Source of the DNA: Jiangella anatolica
Lineage (GTDB): Bacteria > Actinomycetota > Actinomycetes > Jiangellales > Jiangellaceae
Direction of reading: 5' to 3'
DNA: 64,000 nt
Assembly (NCBI RefSeq): GCF_003236295.1
Contig: NZ_POTW01000023.1
Span: 1 to 64,000, forward strand
In this document: one piece after another, positions 16,031 to 24,995 of the stretch
How positions within the stretch are numbered: position 1 is the stretch's first letter
Layout of the letters: each line of letters begins with the position of its first letter
Translations under genes and position numbers: made by a program
Notes under the pieces: generated by a model
Told to the model about the DNA's origin: nothing
What the model saw: the letters and a program-made list of their open reading frames with translations, nothing else
The model's database searches: none

Positions 16031-16380
16031 CGGACCGGGCGGATCTCGACCTGGCCGAACCGTGCGGCCGGGTGACCGGCGGCGATCTCGACCGCCTCGT
16101 CCAGGCCGGCGCACTCGATCAGCGCGAACCCGCCGACCTGGTCCTTCGTCTCCATGAACGGCCCGTCGGTGCGCAGCACCTCGCCGTCGCGCACCCGCAC
16201 CGTCGTCGCCGTCGAGCTCGGATGCAGGCCCTCGTGCGCCCGCAGCACGCCCCGTCGCTCGAGGTCGGCGAACCACTCGTGGAACCGGTGCAGGCCCTCG
16301 TCGCTGACGATCTCGGGCGCGAGGTCCTCGTCGGCGCTGATCAGCAACAGGTAGCGGGTCGGCTGGCTCATGGTGTCCAT
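16027..16380 (-). CDS. YCII-related DGPF-motif protein
   Basis: A 117-residue dimeric alpha+beta barrel protein. It contains the motif that names the group, RTDGPFMETKDQVGGFALI, near residues 70-88. The first ATG (16380) has GGGAGGG six bases upstream and is preferred to the ATG at 16371. It precedes and overlaps the ECF42 sigma gene. Catalytic function is unproven; members are linked to small-molecule metabolism and ECF42 regulation. Confidence 0.88.
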   Translation of the reverse strand: MDTMSQPTRYLLLISADEDLAPEIVSDEGLHRFHEWFADLERRGVLRAHEGLHPSSTATTVRVRDGEVLRTDGPFMETKDQVGGFALIECAGLDEAVEIAAGHPAARFGQVEIRPVR

Positions 16381-16436
16381 CGTGCGCCCTCCCGTTCGTC
16401 GTGGGGTCGAACCGTCCCGACTTCGAGGAGTGACCC

Positions 16437-17216
16437 ATGCCTGCCACCACGTCCGCCGACGGCACGACGATCGCCTACGACCTCGCCGGCTCCGGCTCGC
16501 CGATCGTCTTCGTCTCCGGCGCGTTCAACGACCGGCACACGCTGGCCCCCGTGGCCGCCGAGCTGGCGTCGTCGCACACCGTCGTCTGCTATGACCGCCG
16601 CGGCCGCGGCGACAGCTCCGACACGCCGCCCTACACCGTCGACCGAGAGGTCGAGGACCTGGCCGCCGTGCTGGAGGTCGTGGGCGGCTCGGCGGCCGTG
16701 TTCGGCTTCTCGTCGGGGGCGAATCTGGGCCTGCTCGCCGCGTCGCGCGGTGTCGCCGTCACCGCCCTCGTGCTCTACGAGGCGCCGTTCGCGCTCTCGC
16801 CGGAGGACCGCCGTCCCGCCGACCTGCCGGAGCGGCTGGCGGTGCTGATCGCGGCCGGCGATCGGGCCGGCGCCGTGACGACGTTCCAGCTCGAGGGGAT
16901 CGGGCTGCCGCCGGAGATGGTCGCCGGGATCCGGCGGTCGCCGTTCTTCCCGCAACTGGAGGCGATCGCCCCGACCGTCGTCTACGACGCCACCCTCACC
17001 GCGCCGCCGTACGACCGCCCGACCCCCGAGATGCGTGCGGTCGGCGTGCCGATCCTGGTCCTGACCGGCAAGGAGACCTGGCCCGTGCTGCGGCGGACGG
17101 CCGAGGCGCTCCCGTCCCTGCTCGCCGACGCCCGGTACGAGACCGTCCCCGGCGGCGAGAACCACACCATCTCGCCGGAGGCGACAGCCGCCGTCGTGCG
17201 GGAGTTCCTCGCCTAG
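16437..17216 (+). CDS. Alpha/beta hydrolase
   Basis: A 259-residue cytoplasmic hydrolase of the RsbQ/haloperoxidase-like type. The strand-3 block VVCYDRRGRGDSSDTPPYTV is followed by the nucleophile elbow GFSSGAN (Ser at about 98). Asp in PILVLTGKETWP-adjacent sequence is not certain, and the catalytic His is in GGENHTISPEA near the end. The cap region is short. The substrate cannot be predicted. It is divergent from the DGPF/ECF42 pair, with 56 bases between the starts, so joint regulation is possible. The AGTGACCC upstream of ATG is a weak ribosome site. Confidence 0.82.
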   Translation: MPATTSADGTTIAYDLAGSGSPIVFVSGAFNDRHTLAPVAAELASSHTVVCYDRRGRGDSSDTPPYTVDREVEDLAAVLEVVGGSAAVFGFSSGANLGLLAASRGVAVTALVLYEAPFALSPEDRRPADLPERLAVLIAAGDRAGAVTTFQLEGIGLPPEMVAGIRRSPFFPQLEAIAPTVVYDATLTAPPYDRPTPEMRAVGVPILVLTGKETWPVLRRTAEALPSLLADARYETVPGGENHTISPEATAAVVREFLA

Positions 17217-17287
17217 CTGTGATGTCCAGGCAGGTTGTACGGGTCGGATGCTCGGCAGAACCCTCACTCGCGAAGGAGGCCAGAGCG

Positions 17288-17845
17288 ATGACGACGCGCA
17301 CGGGCCAGGTCATCTGCAACATCACGATGACGGCCGACGGGTAAACGGCCGGGCTCAACCAGACCGAGGAACGTCCCTTCGGCGGCGACGGCTGGGGCGA
17401 CCAGCTGCACGCCTGGTTCACCGACAGGGCCGAGAACCAGGCCGAGATCGAGCAGATGACGGCCGCCAGCGCCTTCATCATGGGGCGCAACATGTTCGGC
17501 CCGGTGCGTGGTGAGTGGGACCGGCACTGGAACGGCTGGTGGGGCGACGATCCGCCGTACCAAGCGCCGATCTTCGTGCTTACCCACCACGCGCGCGAAC
17601 CGCAGCCGATGGAGGGCGGCACCACGTACCACTTCGTCACCGACGGAATCGAGTCGGCATTGGCACAGGCCCGTGCGGCGGCCCGCGACGGCGATGTCGC
17701 GATCACGGGCGGTGCGACGACCATCAACCAGTACCTCGCCGGTCTGGTCGACGAGCTGCGGCTGCACATCGTGCCGATGTCGCTGAAGCTCGAGCAGGTG
17801 AAATCGCGGGCGGCGAGCTCAGTGACGCACGTGGCCTATCGCATG
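17288..17845 (+). pseudogene. RibD-C/dihydrofolate reductase-like gene, broken by a stop and an internal deletion
   Basis: AAGGAGG precedes an ATG at 17288. The frame reads MTTRTGQVICNITMTADG and then a TAA at 17342-17344. It continues as the RibD C-terminal/DHFR-like fold: ASAFIMGRNMFGPVRGEW, GDVAITGGATTINQYLAGL and DELRLHIVPM. After this, the usual segment containing a GSGxRLF-type loop is missing, and the sequence jumps to the last strand, LEQVKSRAASSVTHVAYR. The original stop is also gone, so the frame stays open into the next gene. The TAA stands where a Tyr-like codon is expected. Confidence 0.82.
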
Positions 17846-17971
17846 GCGGTCCTGAGCGGGTGTGTCACAGCAGGTTCGACCAGGGGTCACCCCACGTTCC
17901 CGTTGATGGGCCAGGGTCGAGCGTGGTTTCGGGCGATCTGTCCGAGATATCACCGACGGAGAGGAGACATC

Positions 17972-18829
17972 ATGTCTCGCACTGCTCGCGTCTTCGGTGC
18001 GGCCCTGGTTGCACTGGTGCCGGTGCTCGCCGCGGCCGGACCGGCCACGGCCGGCGGAGCCGAACCCGAAGTGGAGGTCATCGCCCACCGCGGTTCGTCG
18101 GGCGCGGCGCCGGAGAACACGATCGCGGCCATCCGCCTGGCGCTCGCGCACAAGTCGGACGTCGTGGAGAACGACATCCAGCGCACGCGCGACGGTGAGC
18201 TGGTGATCATGCACGACCTGACGTTGGCCCGCACGACCGACGTCGAGGAGGTCTTCCCCGACCGCGCGCCCTGGAACGTTCGCGACTTCACCCTCGCCGA
18301 GATCAAGCAGCTCGACGCGGGCTCGTGGTTCGCTCCGGAGTTCGCGGGCGAGCGCGTGCCGACGCTGGCCGAGTGGGTCAACGCGGTCGGCGACCGCGCC
18401 GGGATGCTGCTGGAGCCGAAGTCGCCGGAGCTCTACCCCGGCATCGAGGCCGACCTCGACGAGGAGCTGCGCTCGCTGCCGGCGTTCAACCGCGCCCTCC
18501 GCGCCGACCGCGTCGTCCTGCAGTCCTTCAACCACGTTTGGCTGCGCGTCTACAAGGACCTCGCCCCCGATGTCCCGGTCGGCCTGCTCTACGGCGTCAA
18601 GCCCACCGAGGCCGACATCGCGGCGGCGGCGACCTGGGCGCAGCAGGTCAACCCGGCCCTCGGCGTGATCGATCAGGCCACGGTCGAGCAGGTCCACGCC
18701 GCCGGCATGGAGATCAACGTCTGGACCGTCAACGGCGGTCAGGACATGCGCCGGGCCATCAACTGGCAGGTCGACGGCATCATCACGAACTACCCGCAGG
18801 TGCTCCGCGACATCCTGCGCCGCGGCTGA
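17972..18829 (+). CDS. Secreted glycerophosphodiester phosphodiesterase
   Basis: A 285-residue enzyme that releases glycerol 3-phosphate from deacylated phospholipids or teichoic-acid-like polymers. A signal peptide covers about residues 1-27 (VFGAALVALVPVLAAAGPAT). The GDPD core is complete: IAHRGSSGAAPENT, VENDIQRTRDGELVIMHD, and the C-terminal INVWTVNGGQDM and DGIITNYPQ. The ATG has GGAGAGGAGA just upstream. The same frame is open 5' through the preceding pseudogene, but homology begins here. A hairpin terminator follows. Confidence 0.93.
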   Translation: MSRTARVFGAALVALVPVLAAAGPATAGGAEPEVEVIAHRGSSGAAPENTIAAIRLALAHKSDVVENDIQRTRDGELVIMHDLTLARTTDVEEVFPDRAPWNVRDFTLAEIKQLDAGSWFAPEFAGERVPTLAEWVNAVGDRAGMLLEPKSPELYPGIEADLDEELRSLPAFNRALRADRVVLQSFNHVWLRVYKDLAPDVPVGLLYGVKPTEADIAAAATWAQQVNPALGVIDQATVEQVHAAGMEINVWTVNGGQDMRRAINWQVDGIITNYPQVLRDILRRG

Positions 18830-18840
18830 GCTCGGCCGTG

Positions 18841-18869
18841 CCGGGCGTTGCGCACGTCGCAGCGCCCGG
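18841..18869 (+). terminator. Terminator hairpin after the glycerophosphodiesterase gene
   Basis: CCGGGCGTTGCG and CGCAGCGCCCGG pair over 12 positions with one G-T pair around a 5-base loop. It lies 11 bases after the stop codon. Confidence 0.7.
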
Positions 18870-18897
18870 CGCCGCGGGCCTTCCCTCATGGGGTTGG

Positions 18898-18982
18898 CGG
18901 AGGATAGGGGATTCGAACCCCTGAGGGATTGCTCCCAACACGCTTTCCAAGCGTGCGCCCTAGGCCACTAGGCGAATCCTCC
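18898..18982 (-). tRNA. tRNA-Ser, anticodon GGA
   Basis: On the minus strand the acceptor GGAGGAT pairs with ATCCTCC, the anticodon stem CACGC/GCGTG closes a TTGGAAA loop (anticodon GGA, reads UCC/UCU), and a long variable arm and GTTCGAATC T-loop follow. CCA is encoded at 18897-18895. Confidence 0.96.
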
Positions 18983-19056
18983 GCCGGAGAGGTTATCGGA
19001 CGAGGGCGCTCCGCCTGAAATCGGAGTACGGATGTGGTCCCTCGCCTGAGACCACG

Positions 19057-19062
19057 TACACT
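19057..19062 (+). promoter_or_regulatory. -10 box (TACACT) of the SRP RNA
   Basis: TACACT ends 8 bases before the 5' end of the closed SRP RNA stem at 19070, the right distance for its transcription start. Confidence 0.5.
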
Positions 19063-19069
19063 GGCAGCC

Positions 19070-19157
19070 GACCCCTCGCGTGGCGGCACCCCGCCTAACT
19101 CCCCCAGGGCCGGAAGGCAGCAAGGGTAAGTGGGCTCTACCGGGTGCGCGAGGGGTC
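19070..19157 (+). ncRNA. ffs: Signal recognition particle RNA, small bacterial type (4.5S-like)
   Basis: Terminal arms GACCCCTCGCG and CGCGAGGGGTC pair perfectly, and the apical domain carries the invariant SRP sequence CAGGGCCGGAAGGCAGCAA, including the GGAA loop and the Ffh-binding asymmetric loop. The position just before dnaX is the common actinobacterial order. Confidence 0.95.
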
Positions 19158-19195
19158 CTTCTGCGTCCGGATGGGATTCTGTCGGTCCGGGCGAC

Positions 19196-19201
19196 TAGGG
19201 T
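19196..19201 (+). promoter_or_regulatory. -10 box (TAGGGT) of dnaX, leaderless start
   Basis: TAGGGT ends 8 bases before the GTG start of dnaX, and no ribosome site is present. It provides dnaX with its own promoter downstream of the SRP RNA. Confidence 0.5.
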
Positions 19202-19208
19202 TCGCAAG

Positions 19209-21839
19209 GTGTCGTCGCTCGCTCTGTATCGCACCTATCGGCCAGGCCGGTTCGCTGACGTGGTGGGGCAGGAGCATGTCACCGTCCCGCTGATGCGAGC
19301 GCTGGCCAACGACCGCGTCCACCACGCGTACCTGTTCTCCGGGCCGCGCGGCTGCGGCAAGACGTCGTCGGCGAGAATTCTGGCGCGGTCGCTGAACTGC
19401 GAGAAGGGCCCGACGGACGAGCCGTGCGGGCAGTGTCAGTCGTGCCTGGACCTGGCGCCGAACGGGCCGGGCAACATCGACGTCGTCGAGCTGGACGCGG
19501 CGACGCACGGTCTGGTCGACGACGCGCGGGACCTGCGCGAGAAGGCGCACTTCGCGCCGGTGTCGTCGCGGTTCAAGATCTACATCATCGACGAGGCGCA
19601 CCAGCTGGGGCCGGGCGCGGCGAACGCGCTGCTCAAGCTGATCGAGGAGCCGCCGGCGCACCTCAAGTTCATCTTCGCGACCACGGCGCCGGACAAGATC
19701 ATCGACACCATCCGGTCGCGCACGCACCACTATCCGTTCCGCCTCATCCCGACGAAGACGCTGCAGCAGAACCTCGGCTGGATCTGCGAGCAGGAGGGCG
19801 TGCCGATCGAGCCGGCCGCGCTGGCGCTGGTCGCCCGCGCCGGCGCCGGGTCGGCCCGGGACGCGCAGTCGATCCTCGGCCAGCTGATCGCCGGGGCCGG
19901 CGACGACGGGGTGACGTACGACCTGGCGGTGGCGCTGCTGGGGTTCACCGACGCCGCGATGCTCGACCAGGTGGTCGAGGCGATCTCCGCCGTCGACGGC
20001 CGCTCCGTCTATGCCGCCGTCGACCAGGTGATGGACGCCGGCCACGACCCGCGCCGCTTCCTCACCGACCTGCTGGAGCGGTTCCGCGACCTCATCGTCC
20101 TGCGCGCCGCGCCCGACGCCGTCGCCGAGGGGCTGCTGGACCTGCCGCCTGAGCAGGCCGAGCGGATGGCCATCCAGGCATCGCAGTTCGGCCCGGCCGA
20201 CCTCGTGCGGCTCGCCGCCGTCGTCGACGAGGGCATCACCGCCATGAAGGGCGCCACGCCGACGCGGCTGCAACTGGAGCTGGTCTGCGCCCGGCTGCTA
20301 CTGCCCGGCGCAGAGGACACGGTCGCCGGGGTGCAGGCCCGCCTCGACCGGGTCGAGCGACGGCTGACCGGCGGCGAGCCGCTTCCGGCGGCCGGTGCGC
20401 CGGTTGCCGCCGCGGACCCCGGCCCAGCCGCACAGGCGACGCCGATCCCTGACGTGCCGCCAGGTATGTCCAGGCGACAGGCGGCGTTCGCGCGGGTCAG
20501 CCCGGCGGCCGAGCCCCCGGCGACGGGACCGGCCGCGCCCGCGGCCCAGTCGACGGCCGAGCCGGCGCCGACGACCGGAGCGGCCAGCCCAGGCGACTCG
20601 CAGCCCACGCGACCGGACGCGGTCCCGCCGGCGGCCGAGAGCGCTGCGACGTTCGGAGCCGGCGCCACTTCGCCAACGACACAGCCGACGCGGCCCGACG
20701 CCGGCCCGCCGACGGCGGAGTCCGTATCGGCCGGTGGGGCCGACGCTCCACGGGGCACACAACCGACACGGCCCGACGCGGTCCTGCCGACGGCAGGCCC
20801 GGAGCCGACGCCCTCAGCCGGGTCTGCGCCGAAGACTCAGGCCGGGTCAGGCCCGGCCGATCCGTCGCCGGAGCCGTCGTCGCCCGCGACGCCGGCGGAC
20901 GCTCCCGGCACTGATGAGCCATCGTTCGCCACCGGCCCCGAGCCCTCCGACCCGTGGCCGTCCGATCCCGAGCCGTTCGCCGAGCCGCCGGCGGCCGCGC
21001 CCGAACCGGCCGCCGCCGCTGCCGCGACCGAGCCGCCGGGCGAGCCGGCTCCGTCGGCACCGCCACCGGGCGCGCCGTCGCCGGCTCAGCCGACGCGGGC
21101 GCCGGCGCAACCGACCGGCCCGCAGCCCGCCACGCCGCAGCCGATCGCGGCGGCCGGCGCCTCCGGCGGGGTCGCCGACCTGCGGCGCATGTGGCCCGAG
21201 GTCCTCGTCCGACTCCGGGAGATCAAGCGCACCCCGTGGAGCCTGATCTCGCAGGAGTCGGTCGTCTCCGACGTCGCCGACGGCGTGCTGACCCTCGCCT
21301 TCCGGCAGCCGACGCTGCGCGACACGTTCGCCCGGCGCGCCGACTTCCAGGAGTGTCTGCAGCAGGCGATCAAGGACGTGCTGCTGCTCGACCTGCGGAT
21401 CGAGGCCATCGTCGACCCGTCCGCCGACCCGGCGGCGCAGAACCGCGGCCCGGCCGGGTCGTCGTCGCAGCAGCAGCAACCGGCCCAGCGACAGCAGGCG
21501 CCGCAGCCCCCGCCCGGCGGAGCCCAGAGCGGCGATCCAGGCTCGACCGCCGGCCCGGGCGCGCCCGGCGCCGACCAGGCCCCGCCGAGCGAGCCACAGC
21601 CGAGCCGTGCGGCCGCCGCCCGGGAGGCCGCCCGCCGGGTGCAGCAGAACACCGCCGCTGAGGCCGCCAGGGCCACGGCGGCCGCCGCCGGTGCCGGCGC
21701 CGCGGCGAGCCACCGGGCGACCGACGACGACGCCGACCCGGACGACGACGCCGACCTGGCCGACGACGGTGTGTCCGAGCGCGAGCTGCTGGAGCGGACC
21801 CTCGGCGCCACCGTCATCGCGGAGATCGAGCACGAGTGA
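19209..21839 (+). CDS. dnaX: DNA polymerase III subunits gamma/tau
   Basis: An 876-residue clamp-loader ATPase that organises the replisome. Walker A is GPRGCGKTS (45-53), the zinc module has Cys 64, 73, 76 and 79, Walker B is DEAH (128-131), and sensor 1 lies in FIFATTAPDK. Domain III ends near 365. A long Ala/Pro/Thr-rich linker (about 400-655) holds three tandem copies of a 26-27 residue repeat. A folded tau-like domain (RRMWPEVLVRLREIKRTPWS onward) and an acidic tail follow. The GTG start fits the leaderless promoter and the conserved LYRTYRPGRF beginning; the frame is open further upstream over the SRP RNA. Confidence 0.95.
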   Translation: MSSLALYRTYRPGRFADVVGQEHVTVPLMRALANDRVHHAYLFSGPRGCGKTSSARILARSLNCEKGPTDEPCGQCQSCLDLAPNGPGNIDVVELDAATHGLVDDARDLREKAHFAPVSSRFKIYIIDEAHQLGPGAANALLKLIEEPPAHLKFIFATTAPDKIIDTIRSRTHHYPFRLIPTKTLQQNLGWICEQEGVPIEPAALALVARAGAGSARDAQSILGQLIAGAGDDGVTYDLAVALLGFTDAAMLDQVVEAISAVDGRSVYAAVDQVMDAGHDPRRFLTDLLERFRDLIVLRAAPDAVAEGLLDLPPEQAERMAIQASQFGPADLVRLAAVVDEGITAMKGATPTRLQLELVCARLLLPGAEDTVAGVQARLDRVERRLTGGEPLPAAGAPVAAADPGPAAQATPIPDVPPGMSRRQAAFARVSPAAEPPATGPAAPAAQSTAEPAPTTGAASPGDSQPTRPDAVPPAAESAATFGAGATSPTTQPTRPDAGPPTAESVSAGGADAPRGTQPTRPDAVLPTAGPEPTPSAGSAPKTQAGSGPADPSPEPSSPATPADAPGTDEPSFATGPEPSDPWPSDPEPFAEPPAAAPEPAAAAAATEPPGEPAPSAPPPGAPSPAQPTRAPAQPTGPQPATPQPIAAAGASGGVADLRRMWPEVLVRLREIKRTPWSLISQESVVSDVADGVLTLAFRQPTLRDTFARRADFQECLQQAIKDVLLLDLRIEAIVDPSADPAAQNRGPAGSSSQQQQPAQRQQAPQPPPGGAQSGDPGSTAGPGAPGADQAPPSEPQPSRAAAAREAARRVQQNTAAEAARATAAAAGAGAAASHRATDDDADPDDDADLADDGVSERELLERTLGATVIAEIEHE
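20601..20797 (+). repeat. Three in-frame tandem repeats in the dnaX linker
   Basis: The peptide QPTRPDA recurs at codons starting 20601, 20682 and 20760, giving periods of 81 and 78 bases. The copies continue as VPPAAES, GPPTAES and VLPTAGP. Period and sequence conservation indicate recent tandem duplication inside a disordered linker. Confidence 0.75.
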
Positions 21840-21941
21840 TCGCATCGTCAACGCACCTGGTCAGATCGGGCCGGGTCGGTGACGTAGGCTCGCTGTGACC
21901 AAGTGCCATGACAAGACACCCGCGTGGGTGAGGAGGCAGCC

Positions 21942-22424
21942 GTGTTTCCGCCTGGTTCCGAAGGCTTCGACATGAGCCAGCTGCTGCAACAGGCCCAGCG
22001 CATGCAGGAGCAGCTCCTCTCCGCCCAGCAGGACCTCAGCGAGGCCGAGGCGACCGGCAGCGCCGGCGGCGGCCTGGTCCGGGCCACCGTCACCGGCGCC
22101 GGCGAGCTCACCGACCTGCAGCTGGACCCGTCCGTCGTCGACCCCGAGGACGTCGAGACGCTGGCCGACCTCATCATCGCGGCGGTCCGCGACGCGCACG
22201 CGGAGATCCAGCGCCGCGCCAACGAGCAGCTGGACTCGATCAACGACGACGTCGCCGGCCTGCTCGGCGGCGCCGGCGCAGCGGGCAACCCCCTGGCCGG
22301 CCTGTTCGGCGGCGGCGGCACACCCGGCAGCGCGCCCGGCGGCGGCGCGCCCGGTGGTGGCCCCCAGGGCAACACCATCCGCGGTGAGATCGAGGGCGAC
22401 GACCGCCTCGGCCAGGGCAGCTGA
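21942..22424 (+). CDS. YbaB/EbfC family nucleoid-associated protein
   Basis: A 160-residue DNA-binding dimer. The core from about residue 12 (SQLLQQAQRMQEQLLSAQQD to VRDAHAEIQRRANEQL) is the YbaB fold. The last 60 residues are Gly/Pro-rich and specific to this lineage. The GTG at 21942 is preferred, with GAGGAGG five bases upstream; a GTG at 21924 would add six residues. It sits between dnaX and recR as in most actinobacteria, and is probably cotranscribed with recR, 12 bases downstream. Confidence 0.9.
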   Translation: MFPPGSEGFDMSQLLQQAQRMQEQLLSAQQDLSEAEATGSAGGGLVRATVTGAGELTDLQLDPSVVDPEDVETLADLIIAAVRDAHAEIQRRANEQLDSINDDVAGLLGGAGAAGNPLAGLFGGGGTPGSAPGGGAPGGGPQGNTIRGEIEGDDRLGQGS

Positions 22425-22436
22425 GCCGAGGCCGTC

Positions 22437-23036
22437 GTGTACGAAGGCGTCGTCCAGGACCTGATCGACGAGCTGGGACGGTTACCCGGCGTCGGGCCGA
22501 AGAGCGCCCAGCGCATCGCGTTCCACCTGCTCGCCGCCGACGCCGACGACGTGCGCCGGCTGGTCGCCGCGCTCACCGAGGTCAAGGAGAAGGTCCGGTT
22601 CTGCACGACCTGCGGCAACGTCGCGCAGCAGGAGCAGTGCCGCATCTGCCTCGACCCGCGTCGGGACCCGTCGATCCTCTGCGTCGTCGAGGAGCCGAAG
22701 GACGTCGTCGCGATCGAGCGGACCCGCGAGTTCCGCGGCCGTTATCACGTGCTCGGCGGTGCGATCAGCCCGATCGAAGGTGTCGGTCCGGACGATCTTC
22801 GGGTACGTGAGCTGATGACCAGACTGGCCGACGACACCGTGCAGGAGATCATCCTGGCCACCGACCCGAACCTCGAGGGCGAGGCGACGGCGACGTATCT
22901 GGCCCGGATGATCAAGCCGATGGGGTTGCGCGTGACGCGGCTGGCCAGTGGACTGCCTGTGGGCGGTGATCTCGAGTACGCCGACGAGGTCACCTTGGGC
23001 CGCGCATTCGAGGGACGGAGACTGCTGGATGTCTAG
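22437..23036 (+). CDS. recR: Recombination mediator protein
   Basis: A 199-residue protein that helps RecO load RecA at single-strand gaps. All domains are present: the N-terminal helix-hairpin-helix ([18 protein letters not shown]), the four-Cys zinc finger (C-TTC and C-RIC near 57-72), the Toprim domain ([12 protein letters not shown] to [12 protein letters not shown]), and the Walker-like end. Length is normal. The GTG start fits the [12 protein letters not shown] opening. It overlaps the next gene by 8 bases. Confidence 0.96.
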   Translation: MYEGVVQDLIDELGRLPGVGPKSAQRIAFHLLAADADDVRRLVAALTEVKEKVRFCTTCGNVAQQEQCRICLDPRRDPSILCVVEEPKDVVAIERTREFRGRYHVLGGAISPIEGVGPDDLRVRELMTRLADDTVQEIILATDPNLEGEATATYLARMIKPMGLRVTRLASGLPVGGDLEYADEVTLGRAFEGRRLLDV

Positions 23037-23628
23037 CGCTGCACGAACTGCCGACGACCGGGCCACCGAGTACGGCGACTTCGCCGCGGAGATCGCCGAC
23101 CAGATCGAGAGCTTCCTGCTGGCCGTCCGCGAGATCGCCCGCGGCGCCGACCCCGGCAGCACGTTGTCGCTGCTCTTGCTCGAGGTCAGCCAGCTGTGCC
23201 TGGCCGGCGGCCGGCTCGGCGCGATCAGCGACGTCGTGCCGGACGAGCGGTTCGAGCCCGACGCCGGCCCGGACGCCGACGTCGACGAGCTCCGGCTGCG
23301 CATCGCCGCCCTGCTCGAGCCCGTCGACGGGTACGTCGAGGTCGTCGACCCGGTCGACCCGGAGCGCGGCGCCACCGGGTTCCGGCTCTCCGACGACCTC
23401 GCCAGCATCGCCCAGGACCTGCTGCACGGACTGACCCACTACAAGGACGGCCGGGTCATCGAGGCGCTGTGGTGGTGGCAGTTCTCCTACCTGTCGTCCT
23501 GGGGGTCGACAGCCGGTTCGGCGCTGCGCGCGCTGCACTCGCTGATCGCGCACACGCGGCTCGATCACCACGACGAGCAGATCGAGGTCACGCAGGAGGA
23601 GCTGCTTCCCGCCCAGGCCGAACTCTGA
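23029..23628 (+). CDS. DUF5063 family protein
   Basis: A 199-residue mainly helical protein. It belongs to the family found directly after recR in actinobacteria: [37 protein letters not shown] and [18 protein letters not shown] are typical. The ATG at 23029 lies within the last codons of recR (8-base overlap), so translation is coupled. No enzymatic motif is visible and the function is unknown; conservation of linkage hints at a recombination or repair link (inference). Confidence 0.85.
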   Translation: MSSAARTADDRATEYGDFAAEIADQIESFLLAVREIARGADPGSTLSLLLLEVSQLCLAGGRLGAISDVVPDERFEPDAGPDADVDELRLRIAALLEPVDGYVEVVDPVDPERGATGFRLSDDLASIAQDLLHGLTHYKDGRVIEALWWWQFSYLSSWGSTAGSALRALHSLIAHTRLDHHDEQIEVTQEELLPAQAEL

Positions 23629-23660
23629 ACACCTTGTCCCGCGATCCGGACGTCTCGGGG

Positions 23661-23707
23661 CACAGCCAGCACGTCGCCTAGACTGCCATCGGCACGTGCT
23701 GGCTGTG
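23661..23707. promoter_or_regulatory. 14-bp perfect inverted repeat flanking the lysC promoter -10 box
   Basis: CACAGCCAGCACGT (23661-23674) and ACGTGCTGGCTGTG (23694-23707) are perfect inverted arms 19 bases apart. TAGACT (23679-23684) between them is a good -10 box, placing the start near 23691. The lysC ribosome site GGGAGG overlaps the end of the right arm. An operator for lysine-pathway control or an RNA stem are both possible. Confidence 0.65.
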
Positions 23708-23720
23708 GGAGGAGTGTGCC

Positions 23721-24995
23721 GTGGGGCTGGTTGTGCAGAAGTACGGGGGTTCCTCCGTTGCCGACGCCGCGGCCATCAAGCGGGTGGCGCAGCGCATCGT
23801 CGCCACCAAGAAGGAGGGCCACGAGGTCGTCGTGGTCGTCTCCGCCATGGGTGACACCACCGATGAGCTGCTCGATCTCGCTCAGCAGGTCTCACCGCTG
23901 CCACCGGCGCGCGAGCTGGACATGCTGCTGACGTCCGGCGAGCGGATGTCGATGGCGCTGCTGGCGATGGCGATCGGCGATCTCGGCCACGAGGCCCGGT
24001 CCTTCACCGGCAGCCAGGCCGGCGTCATCACCGACTCCGCGCACGGGCGGGCCCGCATCATCGACGTCACGCCGGGCCGGATCCGCCAGGCGCTCGACGG
24101 CGGCGCGATCGCGATCGTGGCCGGCTTCCAGGGCGTCAGCCAGGACAGCAAGGACATCACGACGCTCGGCCGCGGCGGCTCCGACACCACGGCCGTCGCG
24201 CTGGCGGCGGCGCTGAACGCCGACGTGTGCGAGATCTACACCGACGTCGACGGCGTCTTCACCGCCGACCCGCGGATCGTGCCGGCCGCGCGCCGCCTTC
24301 CGCGCATCACGTACGAAGAGATGCTCGAGATGGCCGCGTGCGGGGCGAAGATCCTGCACCTGCGCTGCGTGGAGTACGCGCGCCGGTACAGCATCCCGAT
24401 CCACGTGCGTTCCAGTTTCTCGACGCTCACCGGCACGTGGGTGTCCGATTCCGAGGGAAGTGAACAGGCCGACATGGAGCAGGCGATCATCTCCGGCGTG
24501 GCGCACGACCGCAGTGAGGCGAAGATCACCGTCGTGGGCGTGCCCGACAAGGTCGGCGAGGCGGCCACGATCTTCAGCTCGGTCGCCGCGGCCGACGTCA
24601 ACATCGACATGATCGTGCAGAACGTCTCGGCCGTGGACACGAACCGCACCGACATCTCGTTCACGCTGCCGGCCAGCGACGGGCGCAAGGGCGTCGAGGC
24701 GCTGACGGCGATCCAGGACACGGTCGGCTTCGAGTCGCTGCGCTACGACGACGGCATCGGCAAGGTGTCGCTGATCGGTGCCGGCATGCGCAGCCACCCC
24801 GGCGTGAGCGCCAAGTTCTTCAGCGCGCTGGCCGACGCCGGCGTGAACATCGAGATGATCTCGACGTCGGAGATCCGCATCTCGGTGGTCGTCCGCGCCG
24901 ACGACGTCGACGCCGCGGTCACCGCCATCCACCGGGCCTTCGACCTCGACGCGAGCCAGGTCGAGGCGGTCGTGTACGGGGGTACCGGGCGATGA
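23721..24995 (+). CDS. lysC: Aspartokinase, alpha subunit
   Basis: A 424-residue enzyme that phosphorylates aspartate, the first step toward lysine, threonine and methionine. The kinase motif [13 protein letters not shown] opens the protein; [16 protein letters not shown] and [15 protein letters not shown] follow. Two ACT domains fill about 265-424 and carry feedback sites ([19 protein letters not shown]). The GTG has GGGAGGAG eight bases upstream. An internal start for a beta subunit is present. The asd start overlaps the stop by 4 bases, the standard actinobacterial lysC-asd operon. Confidence 0.97.
   Translation: MGLVVQKYGGSSVADAAAIKRVAQRIVATKKEGHEVVVVVSAMGDTTDELLDLAQQVSPLPPARELDMLLTSGERMSMALLAMAIGDLGHEARSFTGSQAGVITDSAHGRARIIDVTPGRIRQALDGGAIAIVAGFQGVSQDSKDITTLGRGGSDTTAVALAAALNADVCEIYTDVDGVFTADPRIVPAARRLPRITYEEMLEMAACGAKILHLRCVEYARRYSIPIHVRSSFSTLTGTWVSDSEGSEQADMEQAIISGVAHDRSEAKITVVGVPDKVGEAATIFSSVAAADVNIDMIVQNVSAVDTNRTDISFTLPASDGRKGVEALTAIQDTVGFESLRYDDGIGKVSLIGAGMRSHPGVSAKFFSALADAGVNIEMISTSEIRISVVVRADDVDAAVTAIHRAFDLDASQVEAVVYGGTGR
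24474..24995 (+). CDS. lysC: Aspartokinase beta subunit from an internal start
   Basis: An in-frame ATG at codon 252 begins [19 protein letters not shown], the same place where the beta subunit of the alpha2beta2 aspartokinase starts in Corynebacterium. GAGGGAAG lies 13-20 bases upstream. The 173-residue product would be the two ACT regulatory domains. This is inferred from the family; expression here is not shown. Confidence 0.6.
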   Translation: MEQAIISGVAHDRSEAKITVVGVPDKVGEAATIFSSVAAADVNIDMIVQNVSAVDTNRTDISFTLPASDGRKGVEALTAIQDTVGFESLRYDDGIGKVSLIGAGMRSHPGVSAKFFSALADAGVNIEMISTSEIRISVVVRADDVDAAVTAIHRAFDLDASQVEAVVYGGTGR

